DNA of 64,000 nucleotides from Streptomyces actinomycinicus. GTDB lineage: Bacteria > Actinomycetota > Actinomycetes > Streptomycetales > Streptomycetaceae. The stretch covers positions 1 through 64,000 of the forward strand of contig NZ_JAERRK010000020.1 in assembly GCF_016741775.1 (NCBI RefSeq), written 5' to 3'. Below the pieces are notes generated by a model, which worked only from the letters and a program-made list of their open reading frames with translations, did not search any database and was not told where the DNA came from. Position 1 is the stretch's first letter, and every line of letters starts with the position of its first letter. This document shows, piece after piece, positions 17,380 through 29,699 of this stretch. Position numbers and translations under genes: made by a program.

Positions 17380-19848
17380 GTGAACAAGGACGCGACCGAC
17401 CCCTTCGTGCATGTCCGGGGCGCCGGTGAGAACAACCTGCGGAACATCGATGTCGACGTTCCGCGGGGCGCGTTCGTCGCCTTCACCGGTGTCTCCGGTT
17501 CGGGCAAGTCCTCGCTCGCGTTCGGCACGCTCTACGCGGAGGCCCAGCGGCGCTACTTCGAGTCCGTGGCACCGTACGCCCGAAGGCTGCTGCAACAGGT
17601 CGGCGCACCGCACGTGCAGGAGATCACCGGACTGCCACCGGCGGTGGCCCTGCAGCAGCGACGCGGGTCGCCCAGCTCGCGCTCGACGGTCGGCACCCTC
17701 ACCACGCTGTCCAATCTGCTGCGCATGCTGTACTCCCGCGCCGGCACCTGTCCGCCCCGGGCCGCACGGCTGGAAGCCGAGTCGTTCTCACCCAACACCG
17801 CGGCCGGCGCCTGCCCGCAGTGCCACGGACTGGGCGTCGTGCACGACGTCGCCGAGGACCTGCTCGTCCCGGACCCCTCGCTGAGCATCCGCGAGGGGGC
17901 GATCGCCGCCTGGCCGGGTGCCTGGCAGGGCGCCAACCTGCGCAGTGTCGTGAGCGGCCTGGGGGTCGACATCGACCGGCCGTGGCGCAGGCTCAGGAAG
18001 AAGGACCGGGACTGGCTGCTGTACACGGACGAGCAGCCCTCCGTGTACATCGAGCCGGAGGAGGGCCGCGTCGACTACGGCTACCAGGGCAAGTTCTGGA
18101 GCGCCCGCAAGCACGTCATGCACGTCCTCGCCGACTCCAAGAGCGAGAAGATGCGCGAACGGGCGCTCCGGTTCGTCAGGAGTGTGCCCTGCCCCGCCTG
18201 TCACGGCAGCGGTCTGCGGCCCGAAGCGCTCGCCGTGACCTTCGCCGGACGTTCCATCGCCGAGATCAACGCGATGCCGCTCACCGAGGTCGTGGCACTG
18301 CTGCGGCCCGTCGCGGGGCGGTCCGAGGCCGACGCCACCACGCCGACCGCCCGATCCGGGGAGACGACCGAGGTCGCGGTCCGGATCTGCGGCGATCTGG
18401 TCGCGCGGATCGACGTACTGCTTGGCCTGGGCCTCGGCTATCTCAGCCTCGGGCGCCGCTCGACGACCCTGTCGCCCGGCGAGGCGCAGCGCCTGCGGAT
18501 CGCCACCCAGCTGCGCTCGGGGCTGTTCGGCGTCGTCTACGTCCTCGACGAACCCTCCGCGGGCCTGCACCCGGCCGACACGGAACCGCTGCTGGACGTG
18601 CTGGAGCGCCTCAAGGCGGCGGGCAACTCGCTGTTCGTCGTGGAGCACGACATGGACGTCGTACGGCGGGCCGACTGGGTGGTCGACATCGGCCCCGGCG
18701 CGGGCGAGGGCGGCGGACGCGTGCTGTACAGCGGCCCGGTCGCCGGTCTCGAGCGGGTCGGGGAGTCGGCCACGGGCCAGTACCTGTTCGGGCGCGCCCA
18801 GCCGCTCGATCACCCCCCGCGTACACCGCACGGCTGGCTGCACCTGCGCGGCGTCTCCCGCCACAATCTGCACGACGTGTCCGTCGACGTACCGCTCTGC
18901 GTACTGACGGCGGTGACGGGCGTGTCCGGTTCCGGAAAGTCGACGCTGGTGACGCAGGTGCTCGCCGAGGTCGTCCGCGGCCACCTCGGACTCGTACCCG
19001 ATGAGCCCGACGAGGCGCGGCTGGAGGTCGACGTCCAGGACGCGTCGGGGGCCGAGTCGTTCGACCGGCTGGTCCTGGTCGACCAACGGCCCATCGGCCG
19101 GACTCCCCGGTCCAACCTGGCCACCTACACCGGGATGTTCGACGCGGTGCGCAAGCTGTACGCGGCGACGGACGAAGCCAGGGCGCGCGGCTACTCGGCC
19201 GGGCGGTTCTCCTTCAACGTGCCCGAAGGGCGGTGCGACACCTGCCAGGGCGAAGGCTTCGTCGCGGTGGAACTGCTGTTCCTGCCGGGCACTTACGCGC
19301 CGTGCCCGACCTGCGAAGGCGCCCGGTACAACGCCGAAACGCTGGAAGTCACCTACCGCGGCAAGAACATCGCGGAAGTACTGGCGCTGTCCGTCGACGC
19401 CGCCGCGAAGTTCCTGTCCGCCGTCCCGGCCGCCTCCCGCAGTCTGGAGACGCTGCGCGAGGTGGGACTGGGGTACCTGCGGCTGGGCCAGCCCGCGACG
19501 GAACTCAGCGGCGGTGAGGCGCAACGCATCAAACTGGCGACCGAACTGCAGCGAGCCCGCCACGGGCACGCGCTCTACCTGCTCGACGAGCCGACTGCGG
19601 GGCTGCACCCCTCGGACATCGCGCTACTGCTGCGACAGCTGCACCGGCTCGTCGACGCCGGCAACACGGTCGTCCTCGTCGAGCACGACCTGGACACGAT
19701 CGCCACCGCCGACTGGGTCATCGACCTCGGTCCGGGCGGCGGCGACGCGGGCGGCCGGGTGGTCGCGGCGGGCCCGCCGGCCAAGGTGGCGAGGGCCCGC
19801 CGCAGCGCCACCGCGCCCTATCTCGCGGCCCGGCTCGCGTGCTCCTGA
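17380..19848 (+). CDS. UvrA-like excinuclease ATPase (short UvrA2-type paralogue)
   Basis: An 822-residue tandem ABC ATPase from GTG 17380. It has two Walker A loops (GVSGSGKS at 37-44 and 514-521), two signatures (LSPGEAQRLR, LSGGEAQRIK), two Walker B regions (LDEPSAGLHP, LDEPTAGLHP) and Cys-x2-Cys zinc modules (CPQCHG, CPACHG, CDTCQG, CPTCEG). True UvrA is about 950 residues; this one is shorter in the first half, where the UvrB-contacting region lies, as in UvrA2 paralogues linked to DNA damage or drug tolerance. No uvrB or uvrC is nearby, so a role outside classical repair, for example resistance to a DNA-binding compound, is plausible. Confidence 0.9.
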   Translation: MNKDATDPFVHVRGAGENNLRNIDVDVPRGAFVAFTGVSGSGKSSLAFGTLYAEAQRRYFESVAPYARRLLQQVGAPHVQEITGLPPAVALQQRRGSPSSRSTVGTLTTLSNLLRMLYSRAGTCPPRAARLEAESFSPNTAAGACPQCHGLGVVHDVAEDLLVPDPSLSIREGAIAAWPGAWQGANLRSVVSGLGVDIDRPWRRLRKKDRDWLLYTDEQPSVYIEPEEGRVDYGYQGKFWSARKHVMHVLADSKSEKMRERALRFVRSVPCPACHGSGLRPEALAVTFAGRSIAEINAMPLTEVVALLRPVAGRSEADATTPTARSGETTEVAVRICGDLVARIDVLLGLGLGYLSLGRRSTTLSPGEAQRLRIATQLRSGLFGVVYVLDEPSAGLHPADTEPLLDVLERLKAAGNSLFVVEHDMDVVRRADWVVDIGPGAGEGGGRVLYSGPVAGLERVGESATGQYLFGRAQPLDHPPRTPHGWLHLRGVSRHNLHDVSVDVPLCVLTAVTGVSGSGKSTLVTQVLAEVVRGHLGLVPDEPDEARLEVDVQDASGAESFDRLVLVDQRPIGRTPRSNLATYTGMFDAVRKLYAATDEARARGYSAGRFSFNVPEGRCDTCQGEGFVAVELLFLPGTYAPCPTCEGARYNAETLEVTYRGKNIAEVLALSVDAAAKFLSAVPAASRSLETLREVGLGYLRLGQPATELSGGEAQRIKLATELQRARHGHALYLLDEPTAGLHPSDIALLLRQLHRLVDAGNTVVLVEHDLDTIATADWVIDLGPGGGDAGGRVVAAGPPAKVARARRSATAPYLAARLACS

Positions 19849-20414
19849 CGACAGCGCGAGGGACTGAGCACCGGTCGGCCGGCTTCGGGACGCGGGGTCG
19901 CGCGCGTCGCCAGGCACTGCGTTCCAGCTTGGGGCGGAGGTTGCCATGGCCGCCGGGTCAGCCGGGCACGGGAGGGCAGCGCACCGCGCGGCTGGTCGAG
20001 TTCCACGCGCTCGACGCCGTCGGTGGCCGGAATCCCCACCCGCATCCCCCGGAGTTCCTGTGTCATGGCACGGCTCCCTTCACGAGTCGCTGCTTCTGGG
20101 ACGCGAGCGGTTGGGACACCCGGCAGGGCCCTGTCCGCATCCCTACTCCAAACCGGACTGCAAGGCCCGAGGGGCCGGGGCGGCTTCGGCCTTCCCGGTC
20201 TGAGACGAGTCCGGCGCCACGCACCGGGGCGCGAGTGCTACAGCAACAGCAGCCCGGAGCCGGCTCCTGACAGGGGCACGGCGATCGCCGATCATGGCGG
20301 TGGCGGTGATGAACCGGGGCCCCGTCGTCTGGCGCGATGCGACCCGGCTGGACCGATCCGAGGAAGGGCCACCCACACCCCGGCAGCGCTGTAGCAGGGC
20401 AGCCCGCCCGACGG
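19849..20414. other. Intergenic region with a gene remnant, 566 bases
   Basis: It lies between the UvrA-like gene and the convergent PucR-type regulator. Apart from the PfpI remnant at 19977-20066, no coding sequence or clear RNA structure was recognised. Confidence 0.45.
19977..20066 (-). pseudogene. 5' remnant of a PfpI/DJ-1-family gene
   Basis: The leftward frame from ATG 20066 gives MTQELRGMRVGIPATDGVER, then VELDQPRGAL. This matches the start of PfpI/YhbO-type DJ-1 superfamily proteins (typically xELxGxRVAxLATDGVEQVEL), normally about 180 residues long. A Shine-Dalgarno (GGGAG) is still present 6 bases upstream. After about 30 codons the homology stops abruptly and an unrelated Arg/Pro-rich frame follows; the catalytic Cys region is absent. 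A deletion seems to have removed the rest. Confidence 0.6.
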
Positions 20415-22196
20415 TCAGCCGGGTCGGCCCAGCACGATCTTCCACACTCGGGTCGCCACCTGCAGGTTCAGCCGGTCCTCGACGTTCGCGAGGTCGTGGC
20501 CGCTGATGTCGTGGATGCGCTGGAGCCGATAGCGCAGGGTGCTGCGGTGGATCGCGAGGGAGTCGGCGGTCTCGTCGTAGTTGCCGCCGCAGTCGAAGTA
20601 CCGGGACAGGGTCCCCACCAGGGCCGCGTGGTGCCGGGAGTCGTAGTCGATGAGCTGCCCGAGCCACTCGTGGACGAACGTCTCCAGTTCCCGGTAATCG
20701 TTGCCGGGTCCCAGGATGCGATACAGGCCGAGTTCGTCGAAGAACGTCGTGCCGTAGTGCTCGCGGGAGTGGCGGCGCACGTCCAGGGCGCGCTGCGCCT
20801 CCTGGTAGTGGTGGGGGATGTCGTCCACGGAGTCGCAAGGGGCGCTCACCCCGATCGTCCCGGACCGTGTTCCGGTCTCCCGCGCGAGCGCCTCGTACAA
20901 CGCGCGGGCGTGCGGTCCGTCGCCAGTGATGAGGACGACCTGGTCGGAGCGTCGGGTCAGCAGCGAGCGCATGCCCACCCCAGCGGCCGCCCGACTCACG
21001 GTCTGCGCGAAGGAATCGTCGGCGGTCCGGTTCGACCACTGCACCACGACGATGTAGTGGCTGCCGTGCAGGTCGTGTCCGACTGCCTCGGACCGGGCGT
21101 AGGCGCTCGGCTCGTCCGTCCCCGCCAGGAGGTCGTCGGCCAGCTCGCGGTGCAGCCTCAGCTCAACCTCGGCCAGATTGCGCAGGTGCGTCAGCTCCAG
21201 GGCGAGCGACGTGGCGGCGAGTCCGAGCGCGAGTACGGTGTGCTCGTCGGCCTCGTCCCGGGCATCGACCAGCGCCAGCACACCCAGGATCTCGCCGTGC
21301 GGGCGGATCAGGGTGATCAGCCGGTCCCTTATCCGTACCGGCCCGGTCTCTCTGGCGACGGCGTGCAGCATGTCTTCCTGGCGCACGGGGTCGGGTTCGG
21401 GATAGGGGACGGGGCGGCCGGGGCCGGTCCACGACCTCAGCCGACCGAAGCGGTCCTCGACCAGCGCGGGAAGTCCAGTGAGCCCGTGCAGTGCGCGGGT
21501 GACGGCTTCCTCGCCGCTACCCGAAGCAGCGACGTCGGCCATGAGAGCGTGAACGGCTCGCTCGTAGCCCAGCTCAGCCACCACCGAGATCAGCTGCCGC
21601 TGGAGGGCTGTGCGCTCCTCCCTCAGGCGGTGCAGCTCCAGCGCGTCCTCGCGCTGGCGGCGGTGTGCGAAGGCGACTGACAGTGCAGCAGCGGTGTGCC
21701 GCACGAGCATGGCGAGCAGGGATCGCTCGGCCTTGGTGGGCCGGGAGCGGCACGTGACCACGAGGTAGCCGTGGAGTACCCCAGGTCCGCGTAGGCCCAG
21801 GGCCCGGCCCCAGGGCCTGCCGGCTATGGTCACCTTGCCGTCCTGCCCGGCCAGCTCCCGCACCCTCCGGCCCACGGCCGAGGCATGCGTCTGCCGGTTC
21901 CTCGGGCTGGGGACCAGTTCGCCGCCCACCTCGAGGTATCCGGCCTCGGCGCTGTACGGCCCCGCGGCGACTATGTGATCCATGGCCAGGCGCAGGATCT
22001 CGCCTTCGTCCGGAGCGTCGAACTGGGCGCGGGAGAGCGCGACCAGTTCGTGCAGGGCAGGGGCGGCTGGGATGCGAGCGGGCAGGCGGGGCCGTCCGGG
22101 CGCGGCCGTGGGGTGCCGCCGGGCGCTGCCCCGCGGAAGGCTGCCCTTCCGGTCGGAGTAGCGGTGGTACAGGCTGTACGCCCGACTGCCGACCAT
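20415..22196 (-). CDS. PucR/CdaR-type transcriptional regulator with GAF-like domain
   Basis: A 593-residue regulator from ATG 22196, preceded by GGAG eight bases upstream. Residues 45-175 look like a GAF domain, the middle resembles a second sensory part and the GGDEF-like region of CdaR proteins (about 300-480), and the C terminus is the PucR helix-turn-helix (YDETADSLAIHRSTLRYRLQ). Such proteins activate catabolic or developmental genes in response to small ligands. It is transcribed divergently from the dnaK operon across 278 bases, so control of that operon is possible but unproven. Confidence 0.8.
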   Translation of the reverse strand: MVGSRAYSLYHRYSDRKGSLPRGSARRHPTAAPGRPRLPARIPAAPALHELVALSRAQFDAPDEGEILRLAMDHIVAAGPYSAEAGYLEVGGELVPSPRNRQTHASAVGRRVRELAGQDGKVTIAGRPWGRALGLRGPGVLHGYLVVTCRSRPTKAERSLLAMLVRHTAAALSVAFAHRRQREDALELHRLREERTALQRQLISVVAELGYERAVHALMADVAASGSGEEAVTRALHGLTGLPALVEDRFGRLRSWTGPGRPVPYPEPDPVRQEDMLHAVARETGPVRIRDRLITLIRPHGEILGVLALVDARDEADEHTVLALGLAATSLALELTHLRNLAEVELRLHRELADDLLAGTDEPSAYARSEAVGHDLHGSHYIVVVQWSNRTADDSFAQTVSRAAAGVGMRSLLTRRSDQVVLITGDGPHARALYEALARETGTRSGTIGVSAPCDSVDDIPHHYQEAQRALDVRRHSREHYGTTFFDELGLYRILGPGNDYRELETFVHEWLGQLIDYDSRHHAALVGTLSRYFDCGGNYDETADSLAIHRSTLRYRLQRIHDISGHDLANVEDRLNLQVATRVWKIVLGRPG

Positions 22197-22474
22197 GGGA
22201 TCACTCCGTCCTTCGGAGGTGAGCGGCTTTCGCGTACCCGGTCCCGGGCCGACTACCCGAGACGTGCGGGTTCTTTCTCTCGTACTCGTGGGACGACCGG
22301 ACCCCTGCATTCCTGACTCGCCAGGCGCAGGCGCGGAGCCACCCGGTTCGTCACCCTGGGGAGTGCTCGAGACCCTCCGTGCGCACCGGTGGGAAACCGG
22401 CGGAGGTCCCACCTCTACCCGAACGAACGTGATCCGGAGAGCCGACGCAGGCGCCGCACCGGGAGGAGTTCCTC
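22197..22474. promoter_or_regulatory. Divergent promoter region between the PucR-type gene and dnaK operon
   Basis: The 278 bases contain starts for both genes. The HspR inverted repeat (HAIR, CTTGAGT-N7-ACTCAAG) that normally controls streptomycete dnaK operons was looked for and not seen, nor a CIRCE element. This paralogous chaperone operon therefore seems wired differently from the housekeeping one. Its Shine-Dalgarno is GGGAGGAG at 22460-22467. Confidence 0.4.
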
Positions 22475-24376
<1,902 letters not shown>

Positions 24377-24384
24377 GGCGCGCC

Positions 24385-24993
24385 ATGCCCACCCACCCCC
24401 AGGAACCCGACCCGGCCGCGTCGGACCCGGGCGCACGGGGCCCGGAAGGCGCAGGACCCGCTCCTCGCGGGGATCTGCCCCAACCGGGCCCGCCGGGGCC
24501 CGAAGCGGCGAACGGCGAACCGGGCCCCGATGCCGCCGGCTCCGCGACCGCCGAGGACGAGTACACGACCGCGATCCGGGAACTGGAGGACCGCTGGCGG
24601 CGCGCACTCGCCGACCTCGACAACCTGCGCAAGCGCCACGCCAGGGAACTGGAGCGCGAACGGGCGGTCGAGCGGTCCCGCACGGCGGCCGCCTTCCTGC
24701 CCGTCCTCGACAACCTAGAACTCGCCCTGACCCACGCCGGCGCCGACCCGGGCGCGATCGTGCAGGGCGTCCGAGCCGTACGCGACCAGGCGGTGAACGT
24801 CCTGGAACTGCTCGGCTACCCGCGGCACGCGGAGACCGGCGTCCCCTTCGACCCGGCCCGGCACGAGGTGGTCGGTGTCGTCCAGGACTCCGACGCCCCA
24901 CCGGGCACCGTCGTCGAGGTGCTGCGCCCCGGTTACGGGGACGGCGAACGCCAGCTCAGGCCCGCCGCCGTGACGGTCGCGAAGCGGGAGTGA
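24385..24993 (+). CDS. grpE: Nucleotide exchange factor GrpE
   Basis: A 202-residue protein 8 bases after dnaK. A disordered Pro/Gly/Glu-rich lead of about 55 residues precedes the GrpE long helix (EDRWRRALADLDNLRKRHAR) and the C-terminal beta domain (VLRPGYGDGERQLRPAAVTV). It exchanges ADP for ATP on DnaK. The core is complete; overall length fits actinobacterial GrpE. Confidence 0.93.
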   Translation: MPTHPQEPDPAASDPGARGPEGAGPAPRGDLPQPGPPGPEAANGEPGPDAAGSATAEDEYTTAIRELEDRWRRALADLDNLRKRHARELERERAVERSRTAAAFLPVLDNLELALTHAGADPGAIVQGVRAVRDQAVNVLELLGYPRHAETGVPFDPARHEVVGVVQDSDAPPGTVVEVLRPGYGDGERQLRPAAVTVAKRE

Positions 24994-24999
24994 CCGGCC

Positions 25000-25953
25000 A
25001 TGGCACGGGACTTCTACGAGGTGCTGGGCGTGTCGCGGACCGCGAGCCAGGACGAGATCCAGCAGGCATATCGCAAACTCGCCCGTAAATACCACCCCGA
25101 CGTCAACAAGGACCCCGGGGCGGAGGAGCGCTTCAAGGACCTCAACGAGGCGTACAGCGTCCTGTCCGATCCCGGGACCCGGGCCCGCTACGACCGCTTC
25201 GGCGAGGACTTCCGCAAGGTCCCCGAGGACTTCGACGAACGGGTCGCGGCCGGAGCGGGCGGCGGCTTCCGCGGTCGGAGGACCGCAGGCGCCGGCGGCC
25301 CACGCGTCCGGTACACCGCCGGCTTCGGCGACGACTTCGGCGCGGAGGGCATCGACATCGAGGACCTGCTCGGCTCCATGTTCGGAGCCGGCGCCACCCG
25401 GGGCGGCGTCCCCGGAGCGGACCAGGAGGCCGAACTGCCGCTCACCGTCGAGGAGGCGTACCGGGGCGGCCGTCGCACCGTCACACTCGCCGGCCCCACC
25501 GGGCAGCCGCGGCGGTACGAGGTCGACGTGCCGCCGGGCGTCACCGACGGGCAGCGCATCCGGCTGGCGGGTGAGGGTGGCCAGGGCAGTGGTGACGCAG
25601 CCGCCGGCGACCTGTACCTGCGGGTGCGTGTCCAGCCCCACCCCCGGTTCCGGCTGGACGGCCGTGACGTGCACGTCCAGGTCCCGGTCGCCCCGTGGGA
25701 GGCGGCCCTGGGGGCGACCGTGCCGGTGCCCACACCCGGCGGCGGCACGGCGAAGGTCACGGTGCCCGCGGGCTCGTCCAGCGGCCGGCGGCTGCGGCTG
25801 CGCGGCGAGGGCATGCCGAACCCGCGGGGCGCGAACGGCGACCTGTACGCCGAACTCCGCGTCGTGGTGCCTCCCGCCCTCGGCGACCGGGAGCGCGAAC
25901 TGTTCGAGGAGCTGGCCGCCACTTCCTCGTTCGACCCCAGGAGGACGCGATGA
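25000..25953 (+). CDS. CbpA-type DnaJ co-chaperone
   Basis: A 317-residue Hsp40 of class B. The J domain (residues 4-66) has the invariant HPD in RKYHPDVNKD. A Gly-rich linker follows, then two beta domains (from about 145) as in CbpA. The zinc-finger module of classical DnaJ is missing. It delivers substrates to DnaK and stimulates its ATPase. The next gene overlaps it by ATGA and encodes the CbpM-type modulator that normally pairs with CbpA, which supports the assignment. Confidence 0.92.
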   Translation: MARDFYEVLGVSRTASQDEIQQAYRKLARKYHPDVNKDPGAEERFKDLNEAYSVLSDPGTRARYDRFGEDFRKVPEDFDERVAAGAGGGFRGRRTAGAGGPRVRYTAGFGDDFGAEGIDIEDLLGSMFGAGATRGGVPGADQEAELPLTVEEAYRGGRRTVTLAGPTGQPRRYEVDVPPGVTDGQRIRLAGEGGQGSGDAAAGDLYLRVRVQPHPRFRLDGRDVHVQVPVAPWEAALGATVPVPTPGGGTAKVTVPAGSSSGRRLRLRGEGMPNPRGANGDLYAELRVVVPPALGDRERELFEELAATSSFDPRRTR

Positions 25954-26347
25954 ACGACCGACCCGCGGGAGCAGGGGGCATCGGCCGGGCCGGCGTGGGC
26001 GCCCGTCCGGCACGAACGGGCGCCGACACCACCGCCTCGACGGCTGTCCGGTACGCGCTCGTGCCCGTCCCCAGGCTCTCCCTGGCCGCCGTGGCCCTTC
26101 GCTCGGGCCTCCACCCCGATCTGATCCGCCGGTTCGTCGCCCTCGGCCTGGTCGACGCCGAACGCGACTCCGCGGGGCGACTGGTGTTCGACCCCACGGC
26201 CCCGGCGGTTCTCGCCCGTATCCAGCGGCTGCGCACCGGACTCTGCCTCAACTACGCATCCATCGGCCTGGTGCTCGACCTGCTGGACCGCATCAGCCTG
26301 CTCGAAGCCGCCCTGCGCGGTCGCGGCACGAGGAGTGAAACACCCCC

Positions 26348-26357
<10 letters not shown>
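25950..26357 (+). CDS. CbpM-like chaperone modulator (MerR-type HTH)
   Basis: A 135-residue protein. After a disordered lead, residues 45-135 hold a MerR-like helix-turn-helix (LSLAAVALRSGLHPDLIRRF) and two helices (LNYASIGLVLDLLDRISLLE). This is the CbpM family, which binds the J domain of CbpA and restrains it rather than acting on DNA. Its start overlaps cbpA by four bases and its end overlaps clpB by 10, showing translational coupling in the middle of the chaperone operon. Confidence 0.85.
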
Positions 26358-28983
<2,626 letters not shown>

Positions 28984-28987
<4 letters not shown>

Positions 28988-29430
28988 GCACGAGGCAGGC
29001 GACGACCGTCAGTTGTCCCCACTGCGGGCGCACCAACCGGGTGCCCGTGGCCGCGGAGGGCCGCCCCAAGTGCGGCCACTGCAAGCAGCCCCTACCGTGG
29101 GTGGTGGATGCGGGCGACGACGACTTCACCGAGGTCGCCGAGCGGGCCGGCGTCCCCGTCGTGGTCGACCTGTGGGCCACCTGGTGCGGCCCCTGCCGCA
29201 TGGTGAGCCCCGCACTGGAGAAGGTCGCCACCGATCTCGCCGGCCGAATCAAACTCGTCAAGGTCGACGTCGACAAGAACCCGCGACTGTCGCGGCGTTT
29301 CGAGGTCCAGGCCGTACCGACACTGCTGATCCTCGACCGTGGCGAGACGGTCGGCCGGCAGGCGGGGGCGGCGCCCGCCCCCGCTCTGCGCCAGTGGGTG
29401 GAACAGTCGCTCACCGCCCGGAAAGGGTGA
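28984..29430 (+). CDS. Thioredoxin-2-type protein with N-terminal zinc ribbon
   Basis: A 148-residue thioredoxin. An N-terminal zinc ribbon uses Cys11, Cys14, Cys30 and Cys33, as in TrxC. The thioredoxin fold follows with active site WCGPC (Cys68, Cys71) and cis-Pro in VPTLL. It reduces disulfides in the cytoplasm and zinc-ribbon forms respond to oxidative stress. The ATG overlaps the clpB stop by four bases, so chaperone and thiol repair are translationally coupled. Confidence 0.93.
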
Positions 29431-29435
29431 TCCGG

Positions 29436-29699
29436 ATGACCCTGCACGCAGACCCCCACCTCGCGCTCGTCCGGCCGGTCCGGCCGCTGACCCCAGAAGG
29501 GTGTCAGGAGTGTCTGATGCTCGGCTCCCCGTGGGTCCACCTGAGGCTCTGCCTGACCTGCGGGCACGTCGGCTGCTGCGACTCCTCGCCGAACAAGCAC
29601 GCGCGCAAGCACGCGGCTGCCGACGCCCATCCGATCGTGCGGTCGTTCCAGCCCGGCGAGGAATGGCGCTGGTGCTACGTTCACGAGGCGTTCGTCTGA
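29436..29699 (+). CDS. UBP-type zinc finger protein
   Basis: An 87-residue protein with the Cys/His pattern of the ubiquitin-protease (UBP) zinc finger: Cys23-x2-Cys26, Cys39-x2-Cys42, Cys47 and several His (55, 59, 65), with CGHVGCCDSSPNKHA as core. In eukaryotes this finger binds free ubiquitin C-termini; in actinobacteria single-domain forms are often beside a cNMP/FAD oxidoreductase, as here. Its role is unknown. ATG 29436 was chosen; a GTG at 29427 overlapping the thioredoxin stop is the alternative. Its TGA overlaps the next ATG. Confidence 0.85.
   Translation: MTLHADPHLALVRPVRPLTPEGCQECLMLGSPWVHLRLCLTCGHVGCCDSSPNKHARKHAAADAHPIVRSFQPGEEWRWCYVHEAFV

Noticed and set aside
22197..22474. 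HAIR or CIRCE element for the dnaK operon
   Set aside because: Looked for CTTGAGT/ACTCAAG and TTAGCACTC patterns; none found.
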